From the NCBI GenBank assembly GCA_910587295.1, contig CAJULP010000077.1, forward strand, positions 119,330 through 183,329: a stretch of 64,000 nucleotides of DNA, written 5' to 3'. The stretch is from an uncultured Lachnospiraceae bacterium. Its GTDB lineage: Bacteria > Bacillota > Clostridia > Lachnospirales > Lachnospiraceae. Position 1 is the first letter of the stretch. Every line of letters begins with the position of its first letter. A model generated the notes under the pieces. It was not told the DNA's origin, searched no databases, and worked only from the letters and a program-made list of their open reading frames with translations. A program made the position numbers and the translations under genes. This document shows, piece after piece, positions 36,508-45,006 of the stretch.

Positions 36508-37167
36508 ATGAAAGTTATGGTAGTATCTCCGCATCCGGATGATGAGACATTAGGGGCAGGCGGAACTATTTTAAGGATGATGGCAGAAGGCCATAAGGTA
36601 TATTGGCTAAATGTTACTGCCATATTAAATGAAGCGCAGTTTTCTAAAGGGATAATAGAAAAACGCAGAAAGCAGTTGGAGGAGATAGAGGATTTTTATC
36701 ATTTTTCAGGTGTGTACCACTTGAATATGCCAACAACAGAATTAGAAAGCGTGGATTCCGGAGAAGCGATAGGAAAGATAGGGGCGATATTCAGGGAGGT
36801 TAAACCGGAACTGCTTATTTTGCCGGATTATAATGACGCACATTCGGATCATAAAAGGGTCTTTGACTGGTGCTATGCTTGCTCGAAGGTGTTTAGATTT
36901 CCTTTTATCAAGCAGGTTATGACAATGGAGATTATTTCAGAGACGGATTTTGGCAGTCCGTCAGACCTGTTTAAGCCCAATTATTACGTGGATATAACGG
37001 ATTATATGGATGGAAAGATAAAAGCAATGGAAATTTATGATACGGAATTAGGAGAATCCCCGTTCCCGCGCAGTATAGAAAACATAAAGGCGATGGCAAT
37101 GCTAAATGGCGCACGGGGGGGGGTAAAATATGCAGAGGCATTTAGACTGATCAAGTGTATCGTGTAG
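36508..37167 (+). CDS. PIG-L/LmbE family deacetylase with G9 run near the 3' end
   Basis: 219 residues. VMVVSPHPDDETLGAGGTIL holds the zinc-binding HPDD, and DYNDAHSDHKRVFDWCY the third ligand HxxH. Such zinc enzymes remove N-acetyl groups from amino sugars. The run G9 at 37115-37123 codes RGG within NGARGGVKYAEAFRL, the conserved C-terminal arginine-glycine/YAEaF region of the family. With 8 Gs the protein stops directly after the run, losing 14 residues; with 10 it gains a short aberrant tail. In frame as read here. Confidence 0.85.
   Translation: MKVMVVSPHPDDETLGAGGTILRMMAEGHKVYWLNVTAILNEAQFSKGIIEKRRKQLEEIEDFYHFSGVYHLNMPTTELESVDSGEAIGKIGAIFREVKPELLILPDYNDAHSDHKRVFDWCYACSKVFRFPFIKQVMTMEIISETDFGSPSDLFKPNYYVDITDYMDGKIKAMEIYDTELGESPFPRSIENIKAMAMLNGARGGVKYAEAFRLIKCIV
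37115..37123 (+). repeat. Poly-G tract G9 followed by TAAAA (in frame)
   Basis: Nine Gs after GGCGCAC and before TAAAATATG. In the PIG-L gene the frame is V-K-Y after the run; loss of one G exposes TAA at once. Confidence 0.8.
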
Positions 37168-37182
37168 CGGAAAGGAATTTGA

Positions 37183-38163
37183 ATGAAAAAAGTATTGGTA
37201 ACAGGTGCGGATGGATTTATTGGCAGTCATCTGGTGGAAAGCTTACTTGAAAAGGGATATGAAGTGAAAGCATTTACTATGTATAATTCTTTTAATACAT
37301 GGGGATGGCTGGATGCGTTGCCTAAAGATAAGCTGGATCAGATTGAAATATTCAGCGGGGATGTGAGAGACCCTAATGGAGTGAGGGAAGCTCTGAAGGG
37401 AATGGATGGGATATTCCATCTTGCGGCATTGATTGCTATTCCTTTTAGTTATCATTCCCCTGACTCTTATGTTGACACGAATATCAAGGGAACGTTAAAT
37501 GTGCTGCAGGCGGCAAGGGAGTTGGGAACGGAACGGATTATGATCACATCCACTTCCGAGGTTTACGGTACGGCGCAATATGTACCGATTGACGAGAAGC
37601 ATCCCTTCCAAGGCCAGTCGCCATATTCTGCAACTAAAATTGGTGCGGACAGGCTGGCGGAGAGTTTTTACAGAAGCTTTAACCTTCCGGTTTCAATCGT
37701 AAGGCCGTTTAATACTTATGGACCCCGGCAGTCTGCGCGGGCGGTGATTCCAACGATCATCACTCAGCTGTTATCCGGAAAAGAAGAAATAAAATTGGGG
37801 TCATTGACGCCTACCAGAGATTTTAACTATGTGAAAGATACTGCGGCAGGTTTTATCGCAATTGCAGAGTCGGATCAGACGATAGGAGAAGAGATAAACA
37901 TTGCGACGCAGCAGGAAATTTCCATAGGTGAGCTGGCAGGGGAAATTATTAACCAGATCAATCCGAAAGCGAGGATCATCTGTGATGAACAGAGGCTGCG
38001 ACCGGAAAAGAGCGAGGTGAACCGGCTACTCGGTTCAAATGAAAAAATAAAGAGACTGACTAAGTGGGCACCTCGCTATACATTTGAGCAGGGAATCAAA
38101 GAAACTATAGAGTGGATAGAAAAAAACATAGGAAGTTACAAAGCAGATTTATATAATTTATAG
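37183..38163 (+). CDS. legB: LegB-like NDP-GlcNAc 4,6-dehydratase
   Basis: 326 residues. VLVTGADGFIGSHLVESLLE (NAD site), IFHLAALIAIPFSYHSPDSY, ITSTSEVYGTAQYVPI, SPYSATKIGADRL (YxxxK) and VRPFNTYGPRQSARAVIP follow the LegB/extended SDR dehydratase pattern, including the SEVYGTA motif typical of LegB. It makes the 4-oxo-6-deoxy intermediate of legionaminate synthesis. The next step, a LegC aminotransferase, is not adjacent; 12011 is a candidate. ATG 37183 follows CGGAAAGGAA. Confidence 0.9.
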   Translation: MKKVLVTGADGFIGSHLVESLLEKGYEVKAFTMYNSFNTWGWLDALPKDKLDQIEIFSGDVRDPNGVREALKGMDGIFHLAALIAIPFSYHSPDSYVDTNIKGTLNVLQAARELGTERIMITSTSEVYGTAQYVPIDEKHPFQGQSPYSATKIGADRLAESFYRSFNLPVSIVRPFNTYGPRQSARAVIPTIITQLLSGKEEIKLGSLTPTRDFNYVKDTAAGFIAIAESDQTIGEEINIATQQEISIGELAGEIINQINPKARIICDEQRLRPEKSEVNRLLGSNEKIKRLTKWAPRYTFEQGIKETIEWIEKNIGSYKADLYNL

Positions 38164-38209
38164 TCAATATAAAAAATTAATGTAGCGGAGAAAAGAGAGG
38201 TTTAGGGAT

Positions 38210-39221
38210 ATGAAAGCAAAGGTTTCAAATATTGTAAACACAAACAGACATGAGTTATATACGGTATTGCCATTAAAAACACCGTATTCACTTTTTGTTG
38301 ACGTGTGTAATGCGTGTAATTTTAAATGTAAGTTTTGCGCAATTCAGTACGCTAATAAAAAACTTCCGTTTCGGAAAATGTGCATGGACTATGATTTGTT
38401 CCGTAAAGTAATAGACGATTTGAGGAAATTTCCAGAACCTTTAAAGATGCTGCGTCTTGCGGCAAATGGAGAGCCGCTGTTGAATAAAAGACTTCCGGAG
38501 ATGATTGAATATGCACGGGGGGGGGGTAACACAGTGGATAGAATTTGTGTCTAATGCAAGTCTGTTAACTCCAGAACTAAACCGGAAATTGGTTTCGGCG
38601 GGGCTGGACAGGATCAGGATTTCCATAGAGGGAATTGGTGAAGAGCAATATTATGAAATGTCCGGGGTGAAAATAGATTGGAACAAATTTGTCGCAAACA
38701 TTAAAGACCTTTATGAGCATAAGGGAAACTGTGAGATTTATATTAAAACTGTTGATGCGGCCGTGGACACGGAAGAAAAACGTGAAAAGTTCTTTTCAAC
38801 ATTTGGCGATATATGCGATAAGATATCAATAGAGCATGTGATCCCTATCTGGACAGGCTATGATGAAATTTATCAGGATTTTGACATAGAAACGGCAGAA
38901 GGGCTTCATGGACACGCGGTAAAGGAATTAGATGTCTGTCCATTCCCGTTTTACAGCTTTGTGATAAACCCGGACGGTGAAGTAACGGTATGCTGTAATG
39001 ATTGGGAACGAAAGATTTCAATGGGGAATGTAACATCTGAAAGTGTGTATGATATTTGGAACGGGGAGAAATATCATAATTTTTTATTAGGGATGTTAGA
39101 AAAAGGCAGGAAGGAAAACCACCCAGTAGGATGCGCAAAATGTCAATATCCGTGTTTTGACGCAGTGGATGATTTGGATTCATATAGGGAGATTGTTTTA
39201 GAGCGTTTTAAGCAAAGATAG
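38210..39221 (+). CDS. Radical SAM/SPASM protein, out of frame at a G10 run (phase-OFF as read)
   Basis: The N-terminal frame from ATG 38210 has the radical SAM motif CNACNFKCKFC (CxxxCxxC) and an AANGEPLLNKRL segment. At G10 (38517-38526) it goes out of frame and stops at 38554. The next frame runs from the tract to 39221 with RIRISIEGIGEEQYYEM, then INPDGEVTVCCNDWERK and CAKCQYPCF (SPASM Fe-S cysteines). A run of 9 or 12 restores one protein of about 336 residues; 12 aligns without a gap to the paralogue at 40371, which has KEKQ in place of the glycines. Function unknown; an anaerobic radical modification of a glycan or peptide. Confidence 0.85.
38517..38526 (+). repeat. Poly-G tract G10 followed by TAACAC (gene OFF)
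   Basis: Ten Gs after ATATGCAC, the longest run in the window. In frame only at multiples of three (9 or 12). Confidence 0.85.
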
Positions 39222-39244
39222 CGTTTAAGCAGGAGAAAAGGAAA

Positions 39245-40341
39245 ATGAATATAACTGAAATTAGTAAATTACGAAATAAGTTTGAGGATTTTATGGCGGT
39301 ATATACGAAGAAGTCTGCTGAAATTATTTTGTACGGGGCAGGGAATGGGGCAGATTGGGTAATTGACTTATTGGAGACAAAGAGGATATTCCCGTCCGCT
39401 ATTGTTGATAAGATGTGTGGGGGGGGTATAAGCGGGGTATTCCCATTATTTCTTTAGAAAATCTTATAACTCAATATGGCAGTGAAAATATTTATATAGT
39501 AATAGCAAGTCCTAAGTATGAGGAAGAAATATCTGATTTGCTTAAAGCGCATTTTCAGGAGGAAGATATTTTTTCTTTTGAATGTGAATTGTATTATCAT
39601 TATATCCATGACATTGATGATTATAGGAAATACCTGCAAGACAAAGAAGAGGATTTCAAAAAACTGTATGCCAGATTGGCTGATGATACATCAAAACTGA
39701 CATTAGAAAACGTACTGAAAGGAAGAATAAGCGGGGAGTTAAAGTTTTTCAGGGAAGTATTTGTGGAAGACCAATATTTTGCAAAAGATATTGTAAAGTT
39801 AGGCAAGGAAGAGGTGCTTTTAGACGTAGGAGCGTATATTGGAGATACGGTAGAATACATTGTGCAAAAGTATAACGATAATTATAAGAAAATTTATTGT
39901 TTTGAACCGGATCAGAGATGTGTGGATGAGTTAAAGAAGAATGTGGAAAAATATGAAAATGTAGAAATCATAGCGAAAGGGGCCTGGAATAAATATGAGA
40001 AAATGTTTATACAGGAAGACAGTGCACATGGTGCGTCATCCATAAGCAAAACAGAAGGATACGAGATAGAAGTAGATTGCATAGACAATTGTATTGGTGA
40101 AGAAGAGAGAGTTACACATATAAAAATGGATATTGAAGGAGCGGAGTTATCTGCGTTACAGGGGGCAAAAAGAGTAATACAGACATGTAAGCCTAAATTA
40201 GCCATATGCGTATATCACAAAAACGAAGATATTTTAGAGATATCCGATTATTTATTATCAATAGTTCCTGATTACAAACTATATTTGAGACATCATAATA
40301 TATCAGGAACGGAAACAGTTTTGTATGCAATATATGATTGA
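39245..40341 (+). CDS. FkbM methyltransferase with N-terminal Rossmann module, out of frame at a G8 run (phase-OFF as read)
   Basis: From ATG 39245 (after AGGAGAAAAGG) the first frame has EIILYGAGNGADWVIDLLE and SAIVDKM, then G8 at 39419-39426 and a stop at 39457. The correct continuation is YKRGIPIISLENLI in the other frame, leading to EVLLDVGAYIGDTVEYI (SAM site), YCFEPDQRCVDELKKNV and HIKMDIEGAELSALQGA, the FkbM pattern, to a stop at 40341. At 9 Gs the product is about 365 residues and reads DKMCGGGYKRGIPII, as expected for the xGxPI module. Likely sugar O-methylation. Confidence 0.85.
39419..39426 (+). repeat. Poly-G tract G8 followed by TATAAG (gene OFF)
   Basis: Eight Gs after AAGATGTGT and before TATAAGCGG. 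The FkbM gene is in frame at 6 or 9. Confidence 0.85.
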
Positions 40342-40370
40342 ATTTAATGAAGGAAAGTGGAGGAATCTGT

Positions 40371-41375
40371 ATGAAAGCAAAAAGGCAAAATGTAGTCAGT
40401 GAAGAAAGACATAAATTGGAAGAGGTGTTACCGCTAGATTTTCCTTTTTCACTGGCAATTGATCCGTGTAATTTGTGTAATTTTGAATGTAAATTTTGCG
40501 CAATACAAGACTCCAAAGAGAAGCTCTCTTTCCAAAAACAATTTATGGATTTAGAATTATTTAAGAAAATAATTGATGATATAAGTGTGTTTTCAAAGAA
40601 GCTAAAGGTTTTAAGATTAAGCGGTCAGGGAGAACCATTATTAAATCCACATTTTGCAGAGATGGTATCTTATGCAAAAGAAAAGCAAGTGGCGGAGTAT
40701 ATAGAAACGGTGACGAATGGCAGCAAGTTGAATCCTCAATTGAATCGGGAATTGGTTGAATCGGGAATTGACCGAATTAGGATCTCTATAGAAGAGGTGA
40801 CAGAGGAAGGTTACTTTGCTATGGCAAACCGTAAAATCAATTTCAAAGAATTTATTGCGAATATAAAAGACTTGCATGAGAAAAGCGGATCTTCATGTGA
40901 GATTTATATTAAAACTGTTGATGCGGCTGTGGAAACACCAGAAAAGAAAGAGCTTTTTTATAATATTTTTGAGGGAATCTGTGACAGAATTTGGATTGAT
41001 CAGGTAGTTCCTTTATGGTCTGATTATGAAAAGATTAATCAAAATTTTGATATAAAGAAGGTGGGAATACATGGACAGGGGATGCAGGTGGTTCATGTAT
41101 GCCCATATCCTTTTTATAATTTGATTGTGAACCCGGATGGTGAAGTGACTGCCTGCTGTGCGGACTGGAGAAGGAAGCTGGTATTAGGGGATCTTAAGAA
41201 ACAAAGCTTTAGCGAAATATGGAATGGGGAAATATTGAAAAGGTTTTGGGTTGATATGTTAAAAGGAAATAAGAACACGTATGAAATGTGCGCAAAGTGT
41301 GTGCTGCCTATGTATGATTGTAATGATAACATAGATGAGTTTGCGCAACAAATTTTAGAAAGGCTGGAAAAATAA
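40371..41375 (+). CDS. Radical SAM/SPASM protein (intact paralogue without G run)
   Basis: 334 residues. CNLCNFECKFC is the CxxxCxxC cluster, LRLSGQGEPLLNPHFAEM the GGEP-like SAM region, RIRISIEEV the barrel, and the SPASM part has VCPYPFYNLIVNPDGEVTACCADWRR and MCAKCVLPMYDCND. ATG 40371 has GTGGAGGAA upstream and gives the same MKAK start as the phase-OFF paralogue at 38210. The stretch equivalent to that gene's glycine run is AKEKQVAEY, so this copy is not subject to G-tract slippage. Substrate unknown. Confidence 0.88.
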   Translation: MKAKRQNVVSEERHKLEEVLPLDFPFSLAIDPCNLCNFECKFCAIQDSKEKLSFQKQFMDLELFKKIIDDISVFSKKLKVLRLSGQGEPLLNPHFAEMVSYAKEKQVAEYIETVTNGSKLNPQLNRELVESGIDRIRISIEEVTEEGYFAMANRKINFKEFIANIKDLHEKSGSSCEIYIKTVDAAVETPEKKELFYNIFEGICDRIWIDQVVPLWSDYEKINQNFDIKKVGIHGQGMQVVHVCPYPFYNLIVNPDGEVTACCADWRRKLVLGDLKKQSFSEIWNGEILKRFWVDMLKGNKNTYEMCAKCVLPMYDCNDNIDEFAQQILERLEK

Positions 41376-41377
41376 CA

Positions 41378-43549
41378 TTGAAATTTGGCAGGTTAATATA
41401 TAGATATACAGGCTGTACTTATGTTGAAAAGGGTGCAATTTTCAATATAGGGGATAATATACAAACGTTTGCAGTGGATAATTTCTATAGAAAGATGGGG
41501 ATACCATCAGAGGATATTGTTGATATAAATTTTGCGGATATGAAGTATTACGACGGTGAAGAGGTAATTCTGCCAATGACCGGGTATGGTTCGCACTATA
41601 AGAGATTTAATCAGCTGCCGGCTTCGGATAAAATTATTCCACTCTTTATTGGTTTTGAGATGTCAGATCCTACCTGTGACGACATTGTTCCTTATTTAAA
41701 GAAACACGAACCAATAGGCTGCAGAGATGAAGCAACTATGCAGCTATTAAGGGAAAAAGGCGTTCTGGCATATGTAAGTGGATGTCTGACGATTACTTTG
41801 CCCAGAAGGAAGACTGAGCCTGTAAATCCCAAAACTTTTTTCATTGATGTGTCCTCCAAATTGGAGAAGTTTATTCCGGAAACGTTGAAAGAAAATTGTG
41901 AATATGTGAAACACGAAGGAAAGCTGGATACGATTCCGATGACGGAAGAAGAAAGAATAAATATTGATAAGATGGCACTGGGAATGTTGGAGAGATACCG
42001 TGATGAGGCAGGACTTGTGGTGACTTCCAGGCTTCATGCGGCGGCTCCTTGTGTTGCGTTAGGGATACCAGTAATTTTAGCGATTGACAATGTAGACAGG
42101 AGATTTTCCTGGTTAGATAAGTTGATTCCTATTTATGATATAGAGCATTATGGGGAAATTGACTGGAATCCGGCGGCACGTGACTGTGAGTGGGTAAAAG
42201 AAAGACTTTTTGAGGTGTTCCAAAGTAATATTCACGCATTAAAAAATAGAAATAATATGAAGATAATAAGTAAATACTGGGAGAACCGTAATAAGGTAGA
42301 TTATGATGGCAGATTATGGAAAAAGTTGGAGGGGCTTAGAGAGCGTTATAATGCTGAAGATGAGTTTTCCTATATTATATGGGGGGCAGGCGTTCATGGG
42401 AAATTAGCCTATACAATGTTGAAAGAACATTTTCCGAATGCCAGAATGCTGATATGTGTAGATAAGTATGTTGAAGGTAGTTTTTTTGATGGAAGGATTT
42501 GCAAACCGCAGGAAGTAAGTGGCTATTCTTTTGATTATGCTTTAATCACATCACATCCCGGAAGATTTGAAGCGGTGCAGGAATTAAATAAGATGGGGAA
42601 AAAGTGGAGAAAGGATTACTGCTACTTTATTTCTAAAGATATCCCCGAAGAGGAATGGGGGGGGGTAAAACCGGAAGATAATATTATATTATATGGCTTT
42701 AATGCATACTGTGTGGAACAAATAGAACATCTGTCAGGAAAGGGATACACGGTAGCCGGAATTATTGATCAAAATCCTAAAAATAGAGGAGAATATAAAG
42801 GAATACCAATCATCTGCAGTATAAATGAGTTGAATATTTCGGAGAAGGTATGTGCATTTATTATGCTCCAAAATGGAATGCAACATTGGGATATTGCCTG
42901 TAATTTATATAAACAGGGAATAGACCGTGTTGTTTTTTTGCCTATGAAAACCGGATTTTTTAATAAGGAAATACAAGAGGATTTCATCATACAATATAAC
43001 TATATGATGGAAGGGAAATATGCCGCAATGCGGGTTCCATATTTATGTGACGAGATGTTTGAGCCAGGTAACGGAAAGAAATGGTATGTTGCCAGAAAAT
43101 TGGCTGGAGATGAAAAGATTCTCTGGGTTTCAACCGACCTAATCAGAACTACGCTGAAGGAAACAGAGCGGTATAGGAACATTCCAATAGCTGAGTTTGC
43201 TCCATACATTAATTTGTTTTCGTATTTGTCCGGGGAAAAAACGAACATTTCTGAATATATTTCTTTATATGGAAAATCCCCTTTCCCTGAGTCAAGTAAG
43301 GAATCATTTAACTTTGTTCATAATAAACGTATCGGATTATATGAGTTTTTTGAAGATAAATTCTATTCCGGGAATTTGGATTACTTTGTTGCGGCGGCGC
43401 CTAAAGCGGTTTGGAATAAAAAGGGTTATTTAAATTTGTGTGAAGGCCAGCATAGGTGTGTTTACCTTCTTACGAAGGGAATGAAGAAGGTTCCGGTCAG
43501 GTTAGAGAAAGCCGATATTGATTGTTTGGATAGCGAGGTATTAGCATGA
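41378..43549 (+). CDS. Multidomain protein: pyruvyltransferase-like, two Rossmann modules, GxHR domain; G9 run in the linker
   Basis: 723 residues from TTG 41378, two bases after the previous stop. Residues 1-290 resemble polysaccharide pyruvyl transferases (NIGDNIQTFAVDNFYR, IGCRDEAT, VVTSRLHAAAPCVALGIPV). Residues 330-425 have YIIWGAGVHGKLAYTML. G9 (42657-42665) codes EWGGVKPEDN in the linker. A second Rossmann-like module follows (IILYGFNAYCVEQIE, GIIDQNPKNRGEYKGIPII). The C-terminus ends with YLNLCEGQHRCVYLLTKGMK, matching the GKHR domain of the next gene. In frame at 9; at 8 Gs it ends immediately after the run at about residue 428. Confidence 0.75.
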   Translation: MKFGRLIYRYTGCTYVEKGAIFNIGDNIQTFAVDNFYRKMGIPSEDIVDINFADMKYYDGEEVILPMTGYGSHYKRFNQLPASDKIIPLFIGFEMSDPTCDDIVPYLKKHEPIGCRDEATMQLLREKGVLAYVSGCLTITLPRRKTEPVNPKTFFIDVSSKLEKFIPETLKENCEYVKHEGKLDTIPMTEEERINIDKMALGMLERYRDEAGLVVTSRLHAAAPCVALGIPVILAIDNVDRRFSWLDKLIPIYDIEHYGEIDWNPAARDCEWVKERLFEVFQSNIHALKNRNNMKIISKYWENRNKVDYDGRLWKKLEGLRERYNAEDEFSYIIWGAGVHGKLAYTMLKEHFPNARMLICVDKYVEGSFFDGRICKPQEVSGYSFDYALITSHPGRFEAVQELNKMGKKWRKDYCYFISKDIPEEEWGGVKPEDNIILYGFNAYCVEQIEHLSGKGYTVAGIIDQNPKNRGEYKGIPIICSINELNISEKVCAFIMLQNGMQHWDIACNLYKQGIDRVVFLPMKTGFFNKEIQEDFIIQYNYMMEGKYAAMRVPYLCDEMFEPGNGKKWYVARKLAGDEKILWVSTDLIRTTLKETERYRNIPIAEFAPYINLFSYLSGEKTNISEYISLYGKSPFPESSKESFNFVHNKRIGLYEFFEDKFYSGNLDYFVAAAPKAVWNKKGYLNLCEGQHRCVYLLTKGMKKVPVRLEKADIDCLDSEVLA
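42657..42665 (+). repeat. Poly-G tract G9 followed by TAAAA (in frame)
   Basis: Nine Gs after GAGGAAT and before TAAAACCGG, in the linker between two domains of the 723-residue protein. Loss of one G gives an immediate TAA stop. Confidence 0.85.
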
Positions 43550-44970
43550 GATATGGGGAAAGATATGTAATCAATAAAAGTGATAAAGTAGTTATTTACG
43601 GTGCGGCAACTACCGGGGCTATCATACATTCTGTTTTTATGAAAGAGGGATTTGAAGTTATAGCGTTTGTAGATAAGAGGGCTGATGAAATTGATTCTTA
43701 TTACGGTCTTCCTGTTTTGAATTTAGAGCAGACGGAAGAGTTATTGAAAGAAAATGAAGAAATTATTGTGATCATTGGGATTAAAAATGTATTTGAACAT
43801 GAAGCTATAGCAAGAAGAATGTGGGGATTAGGGTGCGATAGAATTATCTTCAGGCCTTATGATGAGGTAAAGGGAGAAGGCAAAGAAAAAGATAAAATCC
43901 TAAATGAAGTTTACAGTGCAATTATGGCAGGAAAAATTCCGGAAGAGGCTTATGCCATAGAAGCGTTTGAAGAGCATGTACTTCAGGATAAAGCGCTTAT
44001 AGAGAGCGATAGTGATAGTGTAGTTGCCGATATACCAGTCTATTATATATTTACAGACCTTTATAAGGACATAGACATTTTGTGGGGGGATATTCCTTGT
44101 TTGGGTTTAATCCCGCATATTGGGTTGTTTAATTTATTTCAGGGGATAGAAAATGAAGATTATCATGAGTATATTAAATTTTGCCGGGAAGCGGCGCTAA
44201 GAAGCGGTGGAATAAAAATAACCAAAGCCTGGGAGGAAAGCGTATATAGAAACAGGCTGGATGTATTTAATCATATGCAATACGAATGGGAGCATGACAG
44301 AGGATTTTTTGTTAAGAATGCTGTTTGGGCGGATTATAACGAGAAGGGATATTTTAATATAAAAAGCGGAAAGCACAGGGTTGTATTTATGCTGGTGAAG
44401 GGGAAACGGTATATTCCGCTTAGAATAAAAAAGAGCGATTATGAGAAATGGAGCAATATTTCAAAAGCAGAAAAAATAAAGTGCTTATTGCATAGATCGA
44501 ACCGGGAATCCCTGCCGGTAGTCCTTGGAAATCCATTTTTTTATGATTATCCATGCAGTACGTCTCCATTTTATGAACAGGTATTGATTAAGCTGCTTAG
44601 CATAATCTATCAAGTCCGGTATTATGAGCAGGGAAGATTTGATTTTAATAAAGACTGCATTTTGTTGTATAATACTCCTTTAGCGATGTATGCCCATGTA
44701 TTTCGGATGATCGGGTTTGAGGTTGAAATTGTAGAAGAAAGCGATGAAGATAAAGTGATTTATGAGGCAGTTGCGGAGCAGGGGATTAAGGGAGAAATAG
44801 GAACGGATGAGAAGTATTTTCTAGCGGTCATTGAGGGGGAAGAGATAGTCAATGTAGGTGCGGAAAATGTCCTTATTATCAGCAATCACAAAGATAGGAC
44901 AGGGAAAGCGCTTGTAGGAGGATTTGGGGAAAGTGGTTTCTTGTATGCGGTTTTCGTGAAAGGAATTTGA
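43546..44970 (+). CDS. Rossmann plus GxHR (ParB/sulfiredoxin-like?) protein, unknown function
   Basis: 474 residues, ATG overlapping the upstream stop. N-terminal module: KVVIYGAATTGAIIHSVF, VIAFVDKRADEIDSYYGLPV, then IIVIIGIKNVFEHEAIA. Central part: FTDLYKDIDILWGDIPCLGLIPHIGLF, then NEKGYFNIKSGKHRVVF followed by LVKGKRYIPLRIKK, in which GKHR followed by a G-x-x-(I/V)P strand recalls the GxHR box of ParB/sulfiredoxin folds. The C-terminal part (MYAHVFRMIGFEVEIVEES) looks like a further Rossmann-type unit. A paralogue is at 46039 and a C-terminal relative is fused in 41378. Paired with the nucleotidyltransferase gene 36 bases downstream. Function not known. Confidence 0.7.
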   Translation: MRYGERYVINKSDKVVIYGAATTGAIIHSVFMKEGFEVIAFVDKRADEIDSYYGLPVLNLEQTEELLKENEEIIVIIGIKNVFEHEAIARRMWGLGCDRIIFRPYDEVKGEGKEKDKILNEVYSAIMAGKIPEEAYAIEAFEEHVLQDKALIESDSDSVVADIPVYYIFTDLYKDIDILWGDIPCLGLIPHIGLFNLFQGIENEDYHEYIKFCREAALRSGGIKITKAWEESVYRNRLDVFNHMQYEWEHDRGFFVKNAVWADYNEKGYFNIKSGKHRVVFMLVKGKRYIPLRIKKSDYEKWSNISKAEKIKCLLHRSNRESLPVVLGNPFFYDYPCSTSPFYEQVLIKLLSIIYQVRYYEQGRFDFNKDCILLYNTPLAMYAHVFRMIGFEVEIVEESDEDKVIYEAVAEQGIKGEIGTDEKYFLAVIEGEEIVNVGAENVLIISNHKDRTGKALVGGFGESGFLYAVFVKGI

Positions 44971-45006
44971 AGTTTCTCAGGTAATGGTGAAAGGAATATT
45001 AGGGAA

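Noticed and set aside
42381..42386. G6 run in the 723-residue protein as a further contingency tract
   Set aside because: It codes the conserved WGAG of a Rossmann loop and is no longer than G6 runs elsewhere (1618, 44084, 53737, 55519, 62806).
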